From positions 5,511,034-5,575,033 of the forward strand of contig JACDOX010000007.1 of NCBI GenBank assembly GCA_014549065.1: DNA of 64,000 nt, read 5' to 3'. The position numbers and the translations under genes are program-made. The DNA is from Cardinalis cardinalis. Taxonomy: Eukaryota; Chordata; Aves; Passeriformes; Cardinalidae. The notes under the pieces are model-generated. The model saw only the letters and a list, made by a program, of their open reading frames with translations. It was not told where the DNA came from and did not search any database. Each line of letters opens with the position of its first letter. The first letter of the stretch is position 1. This document shows positions 38,128 to 49,800 of the stretch, piece after piece.

Positions 38128-38148
38128 CTGTGTGCTGTGTGCTGTGTG
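38128..38148. repeat. Three copies of CTGTGTG
   Basis: Three perfect 7-base units in tandem inside a TG-rich patch. Too short for a family assignment. Confidence 0.85.
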
Positions 38149-41100
38149 CAAGGGCTCTAGCAGGGGCCAGTTTCACTCCCAGCCTGTGTCTCAGNCAAAA
38201 AAGAGCAGAGTTTTTACCTACCTTGTGCCAAAGCTCATCTAACCAGCATCAGTGAACAGTCTCACATGGTGCAGTCTCANATGGAGGTCCATCTACCAAT
38301 GGTATATGCCTGGAAACGTTTTTCCCCAAGGAGACTGTTTGTGTTACAAACCAGAAGAGTGTAAAGGAAGAACTCATTCAGCTGTGACCACCTAAAACNG
38401 AGCTTTGGTGTGTGCAAGTGATCTCAGCTTCCTCTTTAACTTATGCAGAGAAACAGGAGACAATTCTGCAGCTCACTGTCTAACAGCTGAGAGGAGTCAG
38501 CCCCTGGAAGTACCTGTTTTTCACTATGGACTCCAGTAAATGAATATTTGACTTCAAGATCTGAGTGGGCCAAGAAATTTTAATTTCTGTTGCTGCACAC
38601 ATTTGAACTACTTTGCAAGGGTGTTCCAGATAGCTCTTTTAATATTCTTTGACAGGTCAGAACACATCCTCTTCAATTATTAATCATATAAGCAAGAAAA
38701 GTTTTTCATAAGATGCATCTTTAAGAGAAAATAAGTTTTCCCTTTGGTTGTGTACCATGACTGGCCCAGAGGTGTCATGTCTTAGATCACCTAGTTTAGT
38801 TTACAATAATTAAGTCAGTATCATATATTATGACTAAATTTCTTCATCATAATATGACCTGAATTATTAATTTAATTATCCTAGTCTGTAAAGACCTGGG
38901 TTTGGTATCAGATACATTCACCTCAGAAAACTTTCATTAGTAAAATAGAAGTTGAANCCAGCAGGAACATTCATTCACATGTAAAACACATCAGCTCTGT
39001 GGAGTTTTAAAAATGTACAAGAATATATGATTGTAATATTTACTTTCTAGTATTTTGTTGAAATATTTAGGCACTTCTTTTAGAATTTTTTTAGAAGTTT
39101 TAAAATTTAAGTTTTTTAATTACTTGAACTATTTTTTCTGATTTCCATTATTTTCCACCAGTGATATTTTGTGGTCAGTGTCCACATTTCTGCCTCCAGT
39201 CCACTAGACTATAGTGTGTTTTTCCTCTCAAAAAAATTGTATATATTTTCTGGAAAAATCAACCTTCTTATCAGTGCTGTTTGCAATATGGACGTATCTG
39301 AAGGTCCCAATCTTAATCAGAAAAGCTGAAACTGATCCGTGACTGTCACAGGTAAATTCAAAGGGGAGAACTACATACTCCAGAAGAGAGACATGCAGAA
39401 AATTACACCCCTTGATACTGATTGTTTATAAACAAATCCCAAAAAGCTCTAATTTAATTCAATCTCCTATTCTGAATGGCTGGTAGCAACACTTTNGTAG
39501 TTATTCATACACTGAGCATGATGCCATAAACCAGATCAAAAAGTGTGTTTGTAACAAGATCTTAAAACTGACCTGTCAAATCAAGGGAAGNATTGTTTGT
39601 TCATTTGATCCTTTTTTGGCAGGAATCACCTGTTTCATTATTGTATGAACACATGTTCATCCTTTCCATGACCAAGTTCTTTGTTCGAGGTGGAGCCAGT
39701 CTGATTATTGCTACAATCATTTCTTTCTGCGCAATTCCAACTGTTTGCCACAGAGAGACATGGTGAGGGGAGATTCAGCTTGCAGATTTGGACTTTAATT
39801 TAGCTTTGCAGCTATTCAGCTGACCAAGTGTAGCAATTGAGTTTTAGGTGTGTTTGAGTAGCCTTTAAGTTTCCAGTAACGGCAGTGGTATCTTGGAGAG
39901 ACGCGAAAACCTAGGTTTAGCTATCTTAATATGGAACCAAATTTCTCATTGCATATTGGATAGAGTATTGTATGAATAAAAATATTCTACATGCTATTTG
40001 CTTCTTTGGTTCAAGGTCCTGGGTCTCAAAGGCCTGGTTCTCAGCAACCACAGAGTATTTCTGAGCAGCTGCTGGTTTTACACCTGCTGCCCATCTTTCC
40101 ATGTGGGTATGGATGGAAGAGGGAAACTATCTTTGGGATAACACAAATACTTTGATGACAGACAACCTGGCACCCAGGCTTCTCATGCCTGACAAACGTT
40201 TCAGCTCTATTACTTTGTTTATTTATTTGTTTTCCAGATCCATTAAGTTCACTCTGGAGTTGCAAGTGAGAAGGAATTTTCCCATGTGAGGCTGGAATGG
40301 GTTGAGCTGTATGGTAGATATGACTGCAGTGTTCCTCTAAGACTGGAGATTTTAAGTCTGTGCCTTTGGACAGAGCCTGGAGTAGCCATTCCTTGATAAA
40401 ATGAAAGAGAGATGTAGGCAGGGTTCTTTTCCAAAAGACCCAGGAGGAAAGAGCTATTGTTATGGACACTGCTCTTGGTTCCTCAATAAACTAAGCATGC
40501 TTTTTGGAGGACACCCTTGTTGATATTTGGTCTATGCTTTTTGCTGTCATTAGAGACTCTAAATCACCATTTATTTTTGTGGAAGCTTTGCTGTCAGATT
40601 AAGTTTTCCAAAGGGCTTTTCAGTCTTGTGCAAGAAATTGAATTCCAGNACTTTCTTTCCTTCCCAGCTCTGAAAGTTGAATTTCACAGTAATTTGGGAG
40701 AACTGCATCTGTGGAGCAGGACTCTTTCAAAGGCTTTATTTTTCTGACTCATATTCTGTATAACCTTCTTATCCCTCACAAGGTTTGGCAGAAATGCACA
40801 TTTTGAATCCTGGCCCAGCATTCCAGGGAGATGGATAACCCAGAAGAGCAATTCCCAAAGAAAATGTGCTAACACGACTGCTGTCAGCACTCAAGACTTT
40901 CTTGTAAGGTTGCTGGCATTGATCTCATCAGCTTCTTAATTAAAGACACTGGTCAGCAAGGAACAAGTTTTGACCATCAGCCAGTCCTGGACTATGGCTT
41001 AATGTCAGTGGTTGGAGCAATACACCCTGTACAGCTACAGCAGTGGTAGAAGTGGGCTGAGAAAAAAATCCCGAACAAATAGCATAGTGTCATGGAAGAA

Positions 41101-42108
41101 CTTCCAAACCCTGAAGCACCTTAGATGGTGGTGGAAAAGTCAATAAAGGAATGAGAAATGCTGGATCTGTGTGAAACTGAACCAGAAAATGTCTTTCAAA
41201 ACTTGCTGAAGGGAGCAGTCGAACAATTAATGGGGAAACGTGGGTGGATGGAAAAGGCTTCCCATGTCTCTTTTGTATGTTTCTCTATCAAAATGACAAA
41301 GGACCAATTGTCTCCAAGGAATAGTAGTTGCAAGCTTGGAATGCATTAAAAAACAATCAGTAATACTGGGATTGGTATATATGTGCAATGTGGTGTTTGT
41401 GCTTTAATTCCAGTCTGTTTCCTTATGCTCAAAGTAGCATTCAACCTTAAATGCTTCGTTTGGTTTGTTTCATCACTATGTGAAACCAGNGATAAGTAAC
41501 ATGTTCTTAGAGGCTGGGTTCTACAAAGTGAGCATCACTCCTCCACTTGCAAGTGCCCTTACTCATCTAATTGTACACCTTAATTGAATTCTGCCATCTA
41601 ATCTAAATGAATCAAGTTGTAAACCGCACTATCTTAGAAGATGAAAGTGTCAGTTAAAATTTCACTTGAAATTACATGACAGGATATCTTTTTGCAGTTT
41701 TTATTTATCTTTTCCAGATCCTCATGTGGCCAATTACTCTAAAATGAATTAATCTACCTTGTGTGTTTTACAAAATATATCCTTACTTTACAAGGTAATT
41801 TTCATTGCATCACCTGCCTACAGCATGAAGTGAAACTTGCATACCGAGTCATGGAATCCAAGAACCATCCTGTCCAAAGAATGCTCAATGAAAAACCTGN
41901 CACATGATCAGATTAAGTGGTTAGTCCAGTTTTATCCAAATGGAACCAAATACTGGGTGCCTGGCGTGGTATTCCTCTGCCTTCTGTGCTGCAAGGGTCT
42001 GGCCATGTGCAGAGAGGTTAGTGGTGTGTCCACTTGTCCAGCCATGGTAGTCAGCTGTGAGAGAGGCTGGATGGTGTGGGATGAATTCTGGAGAGACAGG
42101 AGGAGCTA

Positions 42109-42458
42109 AGAGCTGGCTGTGAGTCAGGCACTGGAGGGACCATAGGTCTGGACCTGTGAGAGACTTGTTTGTTTATGTGTGTGTCTGTCTGTGCATGTGG
42201 TACCAGGGAAGCAGGGGGATCCAGGGGCCAGCCATTGGATGGTCTGAGTGTCCAAGGGGANTCTTGGACGTGTAGTGAGTGTGTATATGGGTATCTGTCA
42301 GAGACGGGTTGAGTGCCAGGGGTGGAGGAGGACCGTGGTGCTCAGGCACTTGTATGTGCAGGTTCCAGCTGCTGAGCTGACCAGGGATCTAAGTGCCAGC
42401 TACTGGATAGGTGTGAATATCTAAGGAGGGATCTATATTGCATATTTCTGTATACATG
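42109..42458. repeat. Degenerate tandem repeat with TG stretches
   Basis: Two segments about 168 bases apart align by eye: GATCCAGGGGCCAGCCATTG (from 42218) with GATCTAAGTGCCAGCTACTG (from 42386), and the match continues through GAGTGTCCAAGGGG against GAATATCTAAGGAGG. A third, looser unit appears to start near 42113 (AGTCAGGCACTGGAGGGACC). Each unit contains a TG-rich stretch. It resembles a repeat seen elsewhere in bird genomes, but I cannot name the family. It leads directly into a CR1 tail. Confidence 0.6.
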
Positions 42459-42582
42459 CAGATACATGGGGCACTGAAGGGCATGCTTTAATGGTGGATT
42501 TGGCAGTGCTGACTTACTGGTTGGACTGGATGATATAAGAGTTCTTTTTCAACTTAAATGATTCCTTAATTCTGTGATTGTG
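42459..42582 (+). mobile_element. CR1 LINE 3' end
   Basis: GCAGATACATGGGGCACTGA, GGTGGATTTGGCAGTGCTGA, TACTGGTTGGACTGGATGAT, TTTTTCAACTTAAATGATTC and a final ATTCTGTGATTG follow the CR1 3' end (stop region, 3' UTR and tail). The coding part upstream is missing and is replaced by the degenerate tandem repeat. A TG run follows the tail to about 42602. Confidence 0.85.
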
Positions 42583-45500
42583 TGTATGTGTCTGTGTGTG
42601 CACCTTGGGAGCACATACTCAGCCTTACTACTGGCAGGACCTGGAGACATGGAGCTGCNGCAGCCTCCCCTCTGTTGGACTACTAGATTTTGAGTAACCC
42701 TTAACACAGAGTTTGTGTTGTTCATCTTAAACAAGTGAGTTTGCTCAGCCTTGTTTCTTGTGCACGGCATTTCTGCACACTGTAGAAGTTTTGGAAAAAG
42801 GAGTCAAACATGGAATTTCAGCTCAGAATCACTTCCAGAAGAGGAGAAATAAATTATTTGGGAGCCTCACTGCCATGGGTTCCTTGCCTATCTTCTTAAG
42901 GCAAAGAAAGAGGATCAGAAGCCCATGCTGAAGTGAAACAAAATCTTAAAACACTACCCATCCTGGGCTGGAAGCTTTCGGAAGTTAAAAAAACTCTCTA
43001 TGGCTGCCTCAGAAAGCTAAGTGTCATGTTCAGGTGACAGTCTGGATCTGCTCTGCACTGAAGACACTTTGGAAATTTGGGGCTTTTTTGTCCTGAAAGC
43101 TCAAAATCCATGAGTTGCTGTCATTTCAAGTATATTGATCCAGTGCTGACATGTGTTGTTTACAGAGACTGGAGCAGGCACTAACACTAGCAAAGACAGA
43201 TCCATAGTGCTGCCTCAGCCAGTCTTGTGTGTAACATGTCAGCTGGCANGTGCTATGGCCATGTTGTAAAAACTCACCCACTTCCCTAGGTCTGACGCTC
43301 CTTTGCTGAACAAGAAAATGATATCTTCCTAGGGAACCTGTTCCTTGGGATTACACAAGGCTTCAGCAGGCACAAACAAGTACAAGTGGTTTTACCTTCA
43401 GTCTTCATTTTCACAGCTCTGCTCTCATGATGTTTAGCATTTTCTCTGAGCTGTTTTACTTGTACAGTCAAAAGAAGGATCATTAAGGCTGATCAGGCCC
43501 TTGTGTAGGTAGTCCAGTATCCATGAGCAAGAGTTTGATCTTAAATTCTGAGGCAAAGTATGCAGTATTTCCAGTATGGATGACTCTGTCAACCAGAAAA
43601 CATCTTTCTCCTTGAAAGTCACCAAATACTGGCTTACAGTGTGAAGTATAACAGGTGGCTATGCTAGGTTTGGATAGATGCATGTAGATGCATTACACCT
43701 ATTGGATATTTAATCTAAGTTTGGTTAACACATGCACTAATTTATGAATGGAAATCAGACAAGGATTTTGGAAAACAGCCTGGTTTTACCCACATAATAG
43801 CTAACCAAATGGCCAGCAACTGAGTTTTCAGAGATCTTTGTCAGAGAAGCAAAATCTTACAGTGTAACTAAACTTACTGAAGTAATTCTTATTAGTAGCC
43901 ACACATCCTTTTGTGTTTCACACTCAGAATANGAGCAGACCAAAAGAAACCTCTCTCACTCAGGTCTCTCCATTTGTCTTTTCACAACAAAACAGCGAGG
44001 CTCATTTTTCAAATACCCAACAGTTTTCTCCTTCTCTTCATGGAAACAATTCCTTCGTCCCCCAGAAAAACCTATCAAAAAGCCCCCACTGCCAAACAGA
44101 AAGCTAGTACTAAATGATCAATAAAATACGCACATAAATGTGTGGCTTATTACATTTTATGCTTCATCCTGAAACCATTATAAAAGTTCTTACAACATTT
44201 TGGCAGTAATTTCTAAAAAGCTGCTCTGTATTGGAGAGGGAGCATATGCACCATGTGATATGACATCTGCCGCAGTAAGTAAGCTTTTAATTGAATATTT
44301 GAGGAAATAAACATGTAAAACCCATGTAACTTGATGTCAAATAAGTTATTGTTGCCTCAAGGCTTTCTTGATTTTTCCATTTTTATTTTTGGCAGGAAAG
44401 TTTGAAATATTGTACATATTGGAGACAGGAGCACTTCACATACAATCGTCCGTCAGGACAGAAAACATAACGTTGCATTATTGTTGCTACAGCAGCCCCT
44501 CCCAAATCTTGGCAGTTATCAAAGTGGCATTTGGGATCTGAGATTAACGTCTCTGCTCACATCTAAATATATATATTGAGTGCACAGAGGAAGAAAGGAA
44601 ATTGACACACATTCAATTGACTGCTGTACCAGTACTAACTAGAAACATCTTTCTTATGTTAACTCTGTGTTTCTTTTTAGCCCTGTAACCTTTCACGGCA
44701 AACAGTGTGGTGCTTTCTCTCTCCGTTTTTTTTACACATACAGGTGTGCAGCTCAGAAGGGAGCAGCGTCAATCCATCCCTCCCTAACCTCATCATCTTT
44801 CATTGCCTCTCCTCTTTGTTTTCCCCTGTGCTGCACACTGGCTTCAGGTGGAACATATGAACACAGCCAAAGACNAGCTCCTCAGCAGGGAACACATCCC
44901 TCTGAAAAGACCGTCCTAGGTCATTTTTCAACTTTTCCATTCATCTGCAGTGGTCGGTTGATTTTTATGTCCTCAGTGAGACACCTGTCAGTGCAACATA
45001 TTTCAGTCCTGTGGTAGGATAATAAATCTGTTTTTTTTCTCAGCCATTCAATATTTGGAGGTGCTGAAGATCTTGCAGTCTTGTTTGAGTAGCCTGTGCT
45101 GGTGGCACCTGAGGGTCTCCTTGAGCAGTGTGCTCCACACTGGGAGCTCCCTTGATAGGATCAAGCTTTCTCTTTGAGCCTTCTCCAACTCACTCACAAT
45201 GATGTCAAAAGTGATGATCTGTGCAGCTTCTTACAGGATGATTCCCTGCATCATCACTGCATTTATATCTGCATGGCAAATCTGGACATTTAGTGGCAAA
45301 TAGGCCCACTTGAATTAATTTAGTAGGTAAGATTTTTAGAGATCTGAATGCTTTACTAAAAAATCCCCAGGCTCTTAATATTTAAAGCCTACTTCTCGCT
45401 CTGTATGTGTTACTTATTGTGTTGTAATTCACTTGGGTGAGGTCTGCTCACTTAGGAGTTCTGTAAATTTGATTTCCACAAGCTCAGATGTGACAGGAGT

Positions 45501-46153
45501 GAAAGCCTTGACCAAGGGAATTTCCTCTTCACATTAATTATGCCCTTCTGCCATAGNATTTCCTCACCCATATTTAGCATTGATTTATCTTTTACAAGTC
45601 CCTAACATTTACTGATGATGAACCTAACATCTCCTACCTGTGTAAGAGTTATCACAAGTAGATACTCCATTTTTTCACTGTGCTGTGAAATAAGAGGGCG
45701 CTACCAGGCACTCATAGAAAATCAGACTGTGATGGCTCAGTAATAACAAAGAGACTCACAAGAAGTGTCAAGCAGTTAGATCAGGGGAAGGTGAGGCACT
45801 GGTTAGAGTTCTCTGGAGCAAGGTCTTAGTCCTGCAGCCAGATCTCAGTATGTTCACAACATGCAGGATCTCCCTGCAGAAAAAAACATAGGGGATCTGT
45901 CAGAGCTTCAAGGAGGCTTAACAAGACGACTGACTTCAGTCTGAAAATGAGAAACCTACGCACTATGGTTCCCTCTGTAGTATGTAATTGGTTATGAAAT
46001 TCCATCTGTTTTGCTTCACTTCGTATTTTCAACTCAGCTGATAAGCTTGTAGCAGGGTCACATGCGTGTTCTGGAAAAGCAATTAGGTCTAGAGGATTTG
46101 ATAAGTGGGTAGGTGGAAAATGGGATGATTATGATGGAGAATGGGTATTTTTA
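42583..46153. other. Gene-free unique sequence
   Basis: No gene or repeat family recognised. The stretch 44140-44560 is discussed as a candidate conserved non-coding element. Confidence 0.5.
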
Positions 46154-46250
46154 GGATTATAGAATCATAGTATGAAGGGGTGGAAGGGACCTTTAAGATC
46201 ATCTAATTGCCTCCCCCCCGCCCCCACCATGGTCTGGCCTTTTTCTAGGA
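46154..46250 (-). mobile_element. CR1 LINE tail fragment, antisense
   Basis: GGATTATAGAATCATAGTAT, GGGTGGAAGGGACCTTTAAG, ATCATCTAATTGCCTCCCCC and ACCATGGTCTGG follow a reversed CR1 3' end. A C-rich expansion interrupts the 3' UTR block near 46211-46225. Confidence 0.8.
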
Positions 46251-46525
46251 AAAGGGCATTAGTAGGCTGCTGGGAGGGTCTGTGTTGAGACAGACACCTG
46301 AGGTTAGGGATTTAGATACAAATACTGGGAAAACAGCAGGTTTTGCACTCACCATGCCCACTGTTTTAGGTCCCTAATTATTAGGTCTAATTATTTAGGC
46401 AGCATCACTATGACTAAAATGGGCTGTAGATTGGGGTTTTTTGGTTTCTTCACAGCAAACTGTGGTGTGAATTGTCAGTATGTGACACAGGCTAGTACCA
46501 CCATCTGGAGAGGCTGGAGGGATCA

Positions 46526-46833
46526 AGGGAGGGAGGAAGGAAGGCAGGCAGGGAGGGAGGAAGGGAGGAAGGGGGGAAGGGAGGAAGGAAGGAAGGAAGG
46601 AAGGAAGGAAGGAAGGAAGGAAGGAAGGAAGGAAGGAAGGAAGGNNNNNNNNNNNNNNNNNNNNNNNNNNNNNNNNNNNNNNNNNNNNNNNNNNNNNNNN
46701 NNNNNNNNNNNNNNNNNNNNNNNNNNNNNNNNNNNNNAGGAAGGAAGGAAGGAAGGAAGGAAGGAAGGAAGGAAGGAAGGAAGGAAGGAAGGAAGGAAGG
46801 AAGGAAGGAAGGAAGGAAGGAAGGAAGGAAGGG
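46526..46833. repeat. (AAGG)n microsatellite containing an assembly gap
   Basis: Tetranucleotide repeat, impure on the left (GGGAGG and GGCAGG variants up to about 46583) and perfect AAGG on both sides of the gap. Bases 46645-46737 are 93 N; the right arm is perfect to 46833. The long open frames through it on both strands are artefacts of the repeat. Confidence 0.99.
46645..46737. other. Assembly gap (93 N)
   Basis: Unsequenced bases inside the AAGG microsatellite. The written length may not be the real length because the repeat could not be spanned. Confidence 0.99.
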
Positions 46834-49800
46834 CCGTTTATTTCCCTTGTGTTTCTGTCAAGCTGAGAACTCAGAGCTAGTGTGTAGGTGGAAATCATAT
46901 GAGGAGGGACACAGTGAACTCAGCCTTCTTGTGGCTCATCTGGGGTCTCAGGTGAAACGGGATTGACAACACTGTCAGAAATGTTGCGTTTGGAAAGGTG
47001 GGCCTTTGGCTGTCTGATGGGTTGCTGCAATACAGATATCTACATACCAGAGGCACCAGAGGTTGAATCAAAATAAAATTGTCACAAGCCTTAAGGTCAC
47101 TTCTGAGCTGGGTTACTGGAGGGCAGAACAACTTTTTTGATGGCAGAAGTCTGAAAAGTAATTATAAAATGCTATACTGGAAATCATGGTGAGATTTTAA
47201 AGGGTAGACTACTCAACTCAGAAGTAATTCNAAATGAAGAAGAGAAAGTGGAAATTTTCCTCAATTTCACCATTGAAATGGTGAAATTCTCTGGCAAACC
47301 NGAGATTTTGAATTTAAATTATTTTTATTTTATGGAAGCTTTGTGTTGCCTTCTTTCTGGGAGTCCAAGGAGTGAAGATGGCTATGTTGAGTCTTTGTGG
47401 ACCACTCTATGTACTGTATCAGTGAGGGACTTGACAAGCATTTCAAATGCAGAAAAAAAAAGTCTCAAATATGCTGTTGCATTGTTTAGTCAAGTGTATA
47501 GTTTGCCAGGTTTATTTGGACCCTCACATCTGTTTATTGAACTCTACTTCAAAGCAATCTATTTCTGCAGGACACAGTTGGCACTGTCTAAGTATATTGT
47601 CTACTGCAGAGGAGAGAGAAGACATCAGAGTGTTAGTTTGTCATTAAGGGAAGTGCTCAAATAATTTTCTTTAGAAGCAAATACAGATGACGTAGCAGAA
47701 GCTGTGAATGTCCTGACCACAAAATAAATAACACAGGCATCTACAGTGCTGATAAGATCAATTAGCCTCTCTCTCAAACACACACATTTTCATGCATGAT
47801 ACAAGAGTTAATATGCACTTGAAAATCCTTATATGCCCTCTGTAGCATGCTCTGGAAGGTTACAGAAGCCTCTGTGTAGCATAAGCAGACAAACAATAGC
47901 CTTATCCCTCTTTATTTTCAGGGGCAATATGAAAAAAAATTCTCCTTGTCTGACCCAGTTACAGTTATTTGTCTTTCCAAAAATATTTTCCATATGGAGA
48001 TCTCCAAGCCTGAGTGCCATCTGTGAGGACTTCTTGGGTTTCTTTTACAGAGAAGTCTCTGGAGAAAGCCNGAGTGCAAGGCTGGGCTAGACTGACAAGA
48101 TTTTTTCAGTGAGAAACAAGAGCTGTTATGTGTGGTGGGTCCTGCTTCCCTGTCATTGTTGAGCTAGCGAGTCTGAGTGAAGACACTTGGTTGTTGTTGC
48201 AGCATGGCTGTGCCTTTTCTGCTCTGTCACTCTGTCCATCNTGGAAGGCCTGGAGATGCAGAAATCCTGACACCTGCCCTCCTCACACAAACTGGCCCAG
48301 CCCCTAAGTGTGCTCTCAGCATCCTTTCCTCTACCTAAGGAGGTGAATTGGTCTCTTCCAAAGGTTCAGGTGGCATCCCTGAGACATGACAGCTCTGCAC
48401 CTCTCCTGCTGCCAAGTGTCCTCTCACAAGGCACATTTGCGGCTGCAATAAATAATAATGAATTCAGATGGACAGAAAGATCACACTGATGTCAAGTAGA
48501 ATGAAAGGGACCCCAGAAATTTGCTGGGGTTTTTTTCTGTATAATACTGTGGATGCTGGTTTGCACAAATTAAAGCACATTGGNACCAGAAGAGTAATGA
48601 TTGCACTTAATGAGGGGCAATTGAAAGGTATGAAGTAGTTCTTCCAAACAAGTTCTAATCGNAGCTGGAACCATACAGACACTGCGCTCAACAAGCTTTC
48701 CTATGAATAATGCACCTAATTACCATCTGCTTTTTTCATAACATGGATAAAAATGTGATCACATATAAAATTCTCACTGTGTTTCCTAGGATACAAGGTG
48801 ATCCTCATTTCAAACTAGCTTGGAAATGGCAAATGAGCAAACTTAATTTTAATAAAAACAAGGGAACTCACGCATGTGAAATATAATCTGGGCACTTCTG
48901 ATTTCATGAAGAAGTGTGTGATTTTCATACAAAACCTACTGAAGAACTTGATAGTATAGCACAAAGAGGCACTTCACACCTGTGGTTTAGACAGTCTTTG
49001 TGAAGNATGACAGCGCTTCTCCTAATGGACAGTGTGAGAGCAGTGTGAGAAAGTTACTAATAAAACAGTAAACCCTACCAAAAGCTTATTTTTCAACAAT
49101 GTGAGTCAAAAGATGAGCATAAATGTCTCTTCACGATGCAGCTTTTTCTAATTACTGCCATAGCTAGTTCGCTTTTTATGTAGTGACAAGTACTCTGCTT
49201 AGTGAAAACAGAGAAAGCTAAACTTATACTTCTTTTACTCGCACCAGCCTCACTGTGAAGGGCCTGCTTTATTCTTTTATCACAGAATAAAGCTGCAAGA
49301 CACTCTGGTCCTTATTCCATGTCAGAATTGTGCCGTGTGCTGGGTTAAGGAGGTCAACTGGGATTTTATAATTTGAGCTCCAAATCCCTCCAACATTTTC
49401 TGTCAAGCATAGCACACACTATCCACTAAAGTATTCCACTTATTTGAGTGATGTCCCTCAGATGAATTGATCGGGATGATGGAGAAATGAAGATGTTGTC
49501 TGCTCATCTTCTCATGCTCAGCAGCATAACCATGATAATTTATGACATGAGAAACTTTTGAGAGGAAACACAGCTTCTCAGTGTCCATGGCTTGTATGCA
49601 CCACTAAAGGTTAGCAAGCACCTCAAGATTTGTGTGTTCTCAGTACCTTATCTGGTAACACAGTAGACCAGGAAAATGTCCAGCGGGATGGATGGGAGTG
49701 GCTTCAGACAATACAATCACTTCATTTCATTCCTCTCCATCACCTGAGCCTGACAAACAGCACCAAAAGCAGTTGTCTGACTACTGATAAGACCTTTTNA

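Larger units (their letters stand above)
31273..42108. other. Gene-free unique sequence
   Basis: About 10.8 kb with no recognised transposon, gene or structural RNA. The longest open frame, 142 codons on the - strand at 40041-40469, has no recognisable domain. The AT-rich part at 38750-39130 and the part at 39590-39960 are typical of intron or desert sequence and may include conserved non-coding elements. Small tandem repeats are listed separately. Confidence 0.5.

Noticed and set aside
40041..40469. 142-codon open frame on the - strand
   Set aside because: No domain, signal or family motif. Length is within what chance gives in 64 kb over six frames, and there is no splice or codon-use support.
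45691..45701. AGAGGGCGCTA, similar to half of a CTCF site
   Set aside because: The other half of the motif (CCASY) does not match, so a CTCF site cannot be claimed.
46395..46898. Long open frames on both strands (167 and 156 codons)
   Set aside because: They are translations of the AAGG microsatellite and its run of N.
47248..47664. 138-codon open frame on the + strand
   Set aside because: Contains an undetermined codon, has no recognisable motif, and low-information AT-rich codons. Probably chance.
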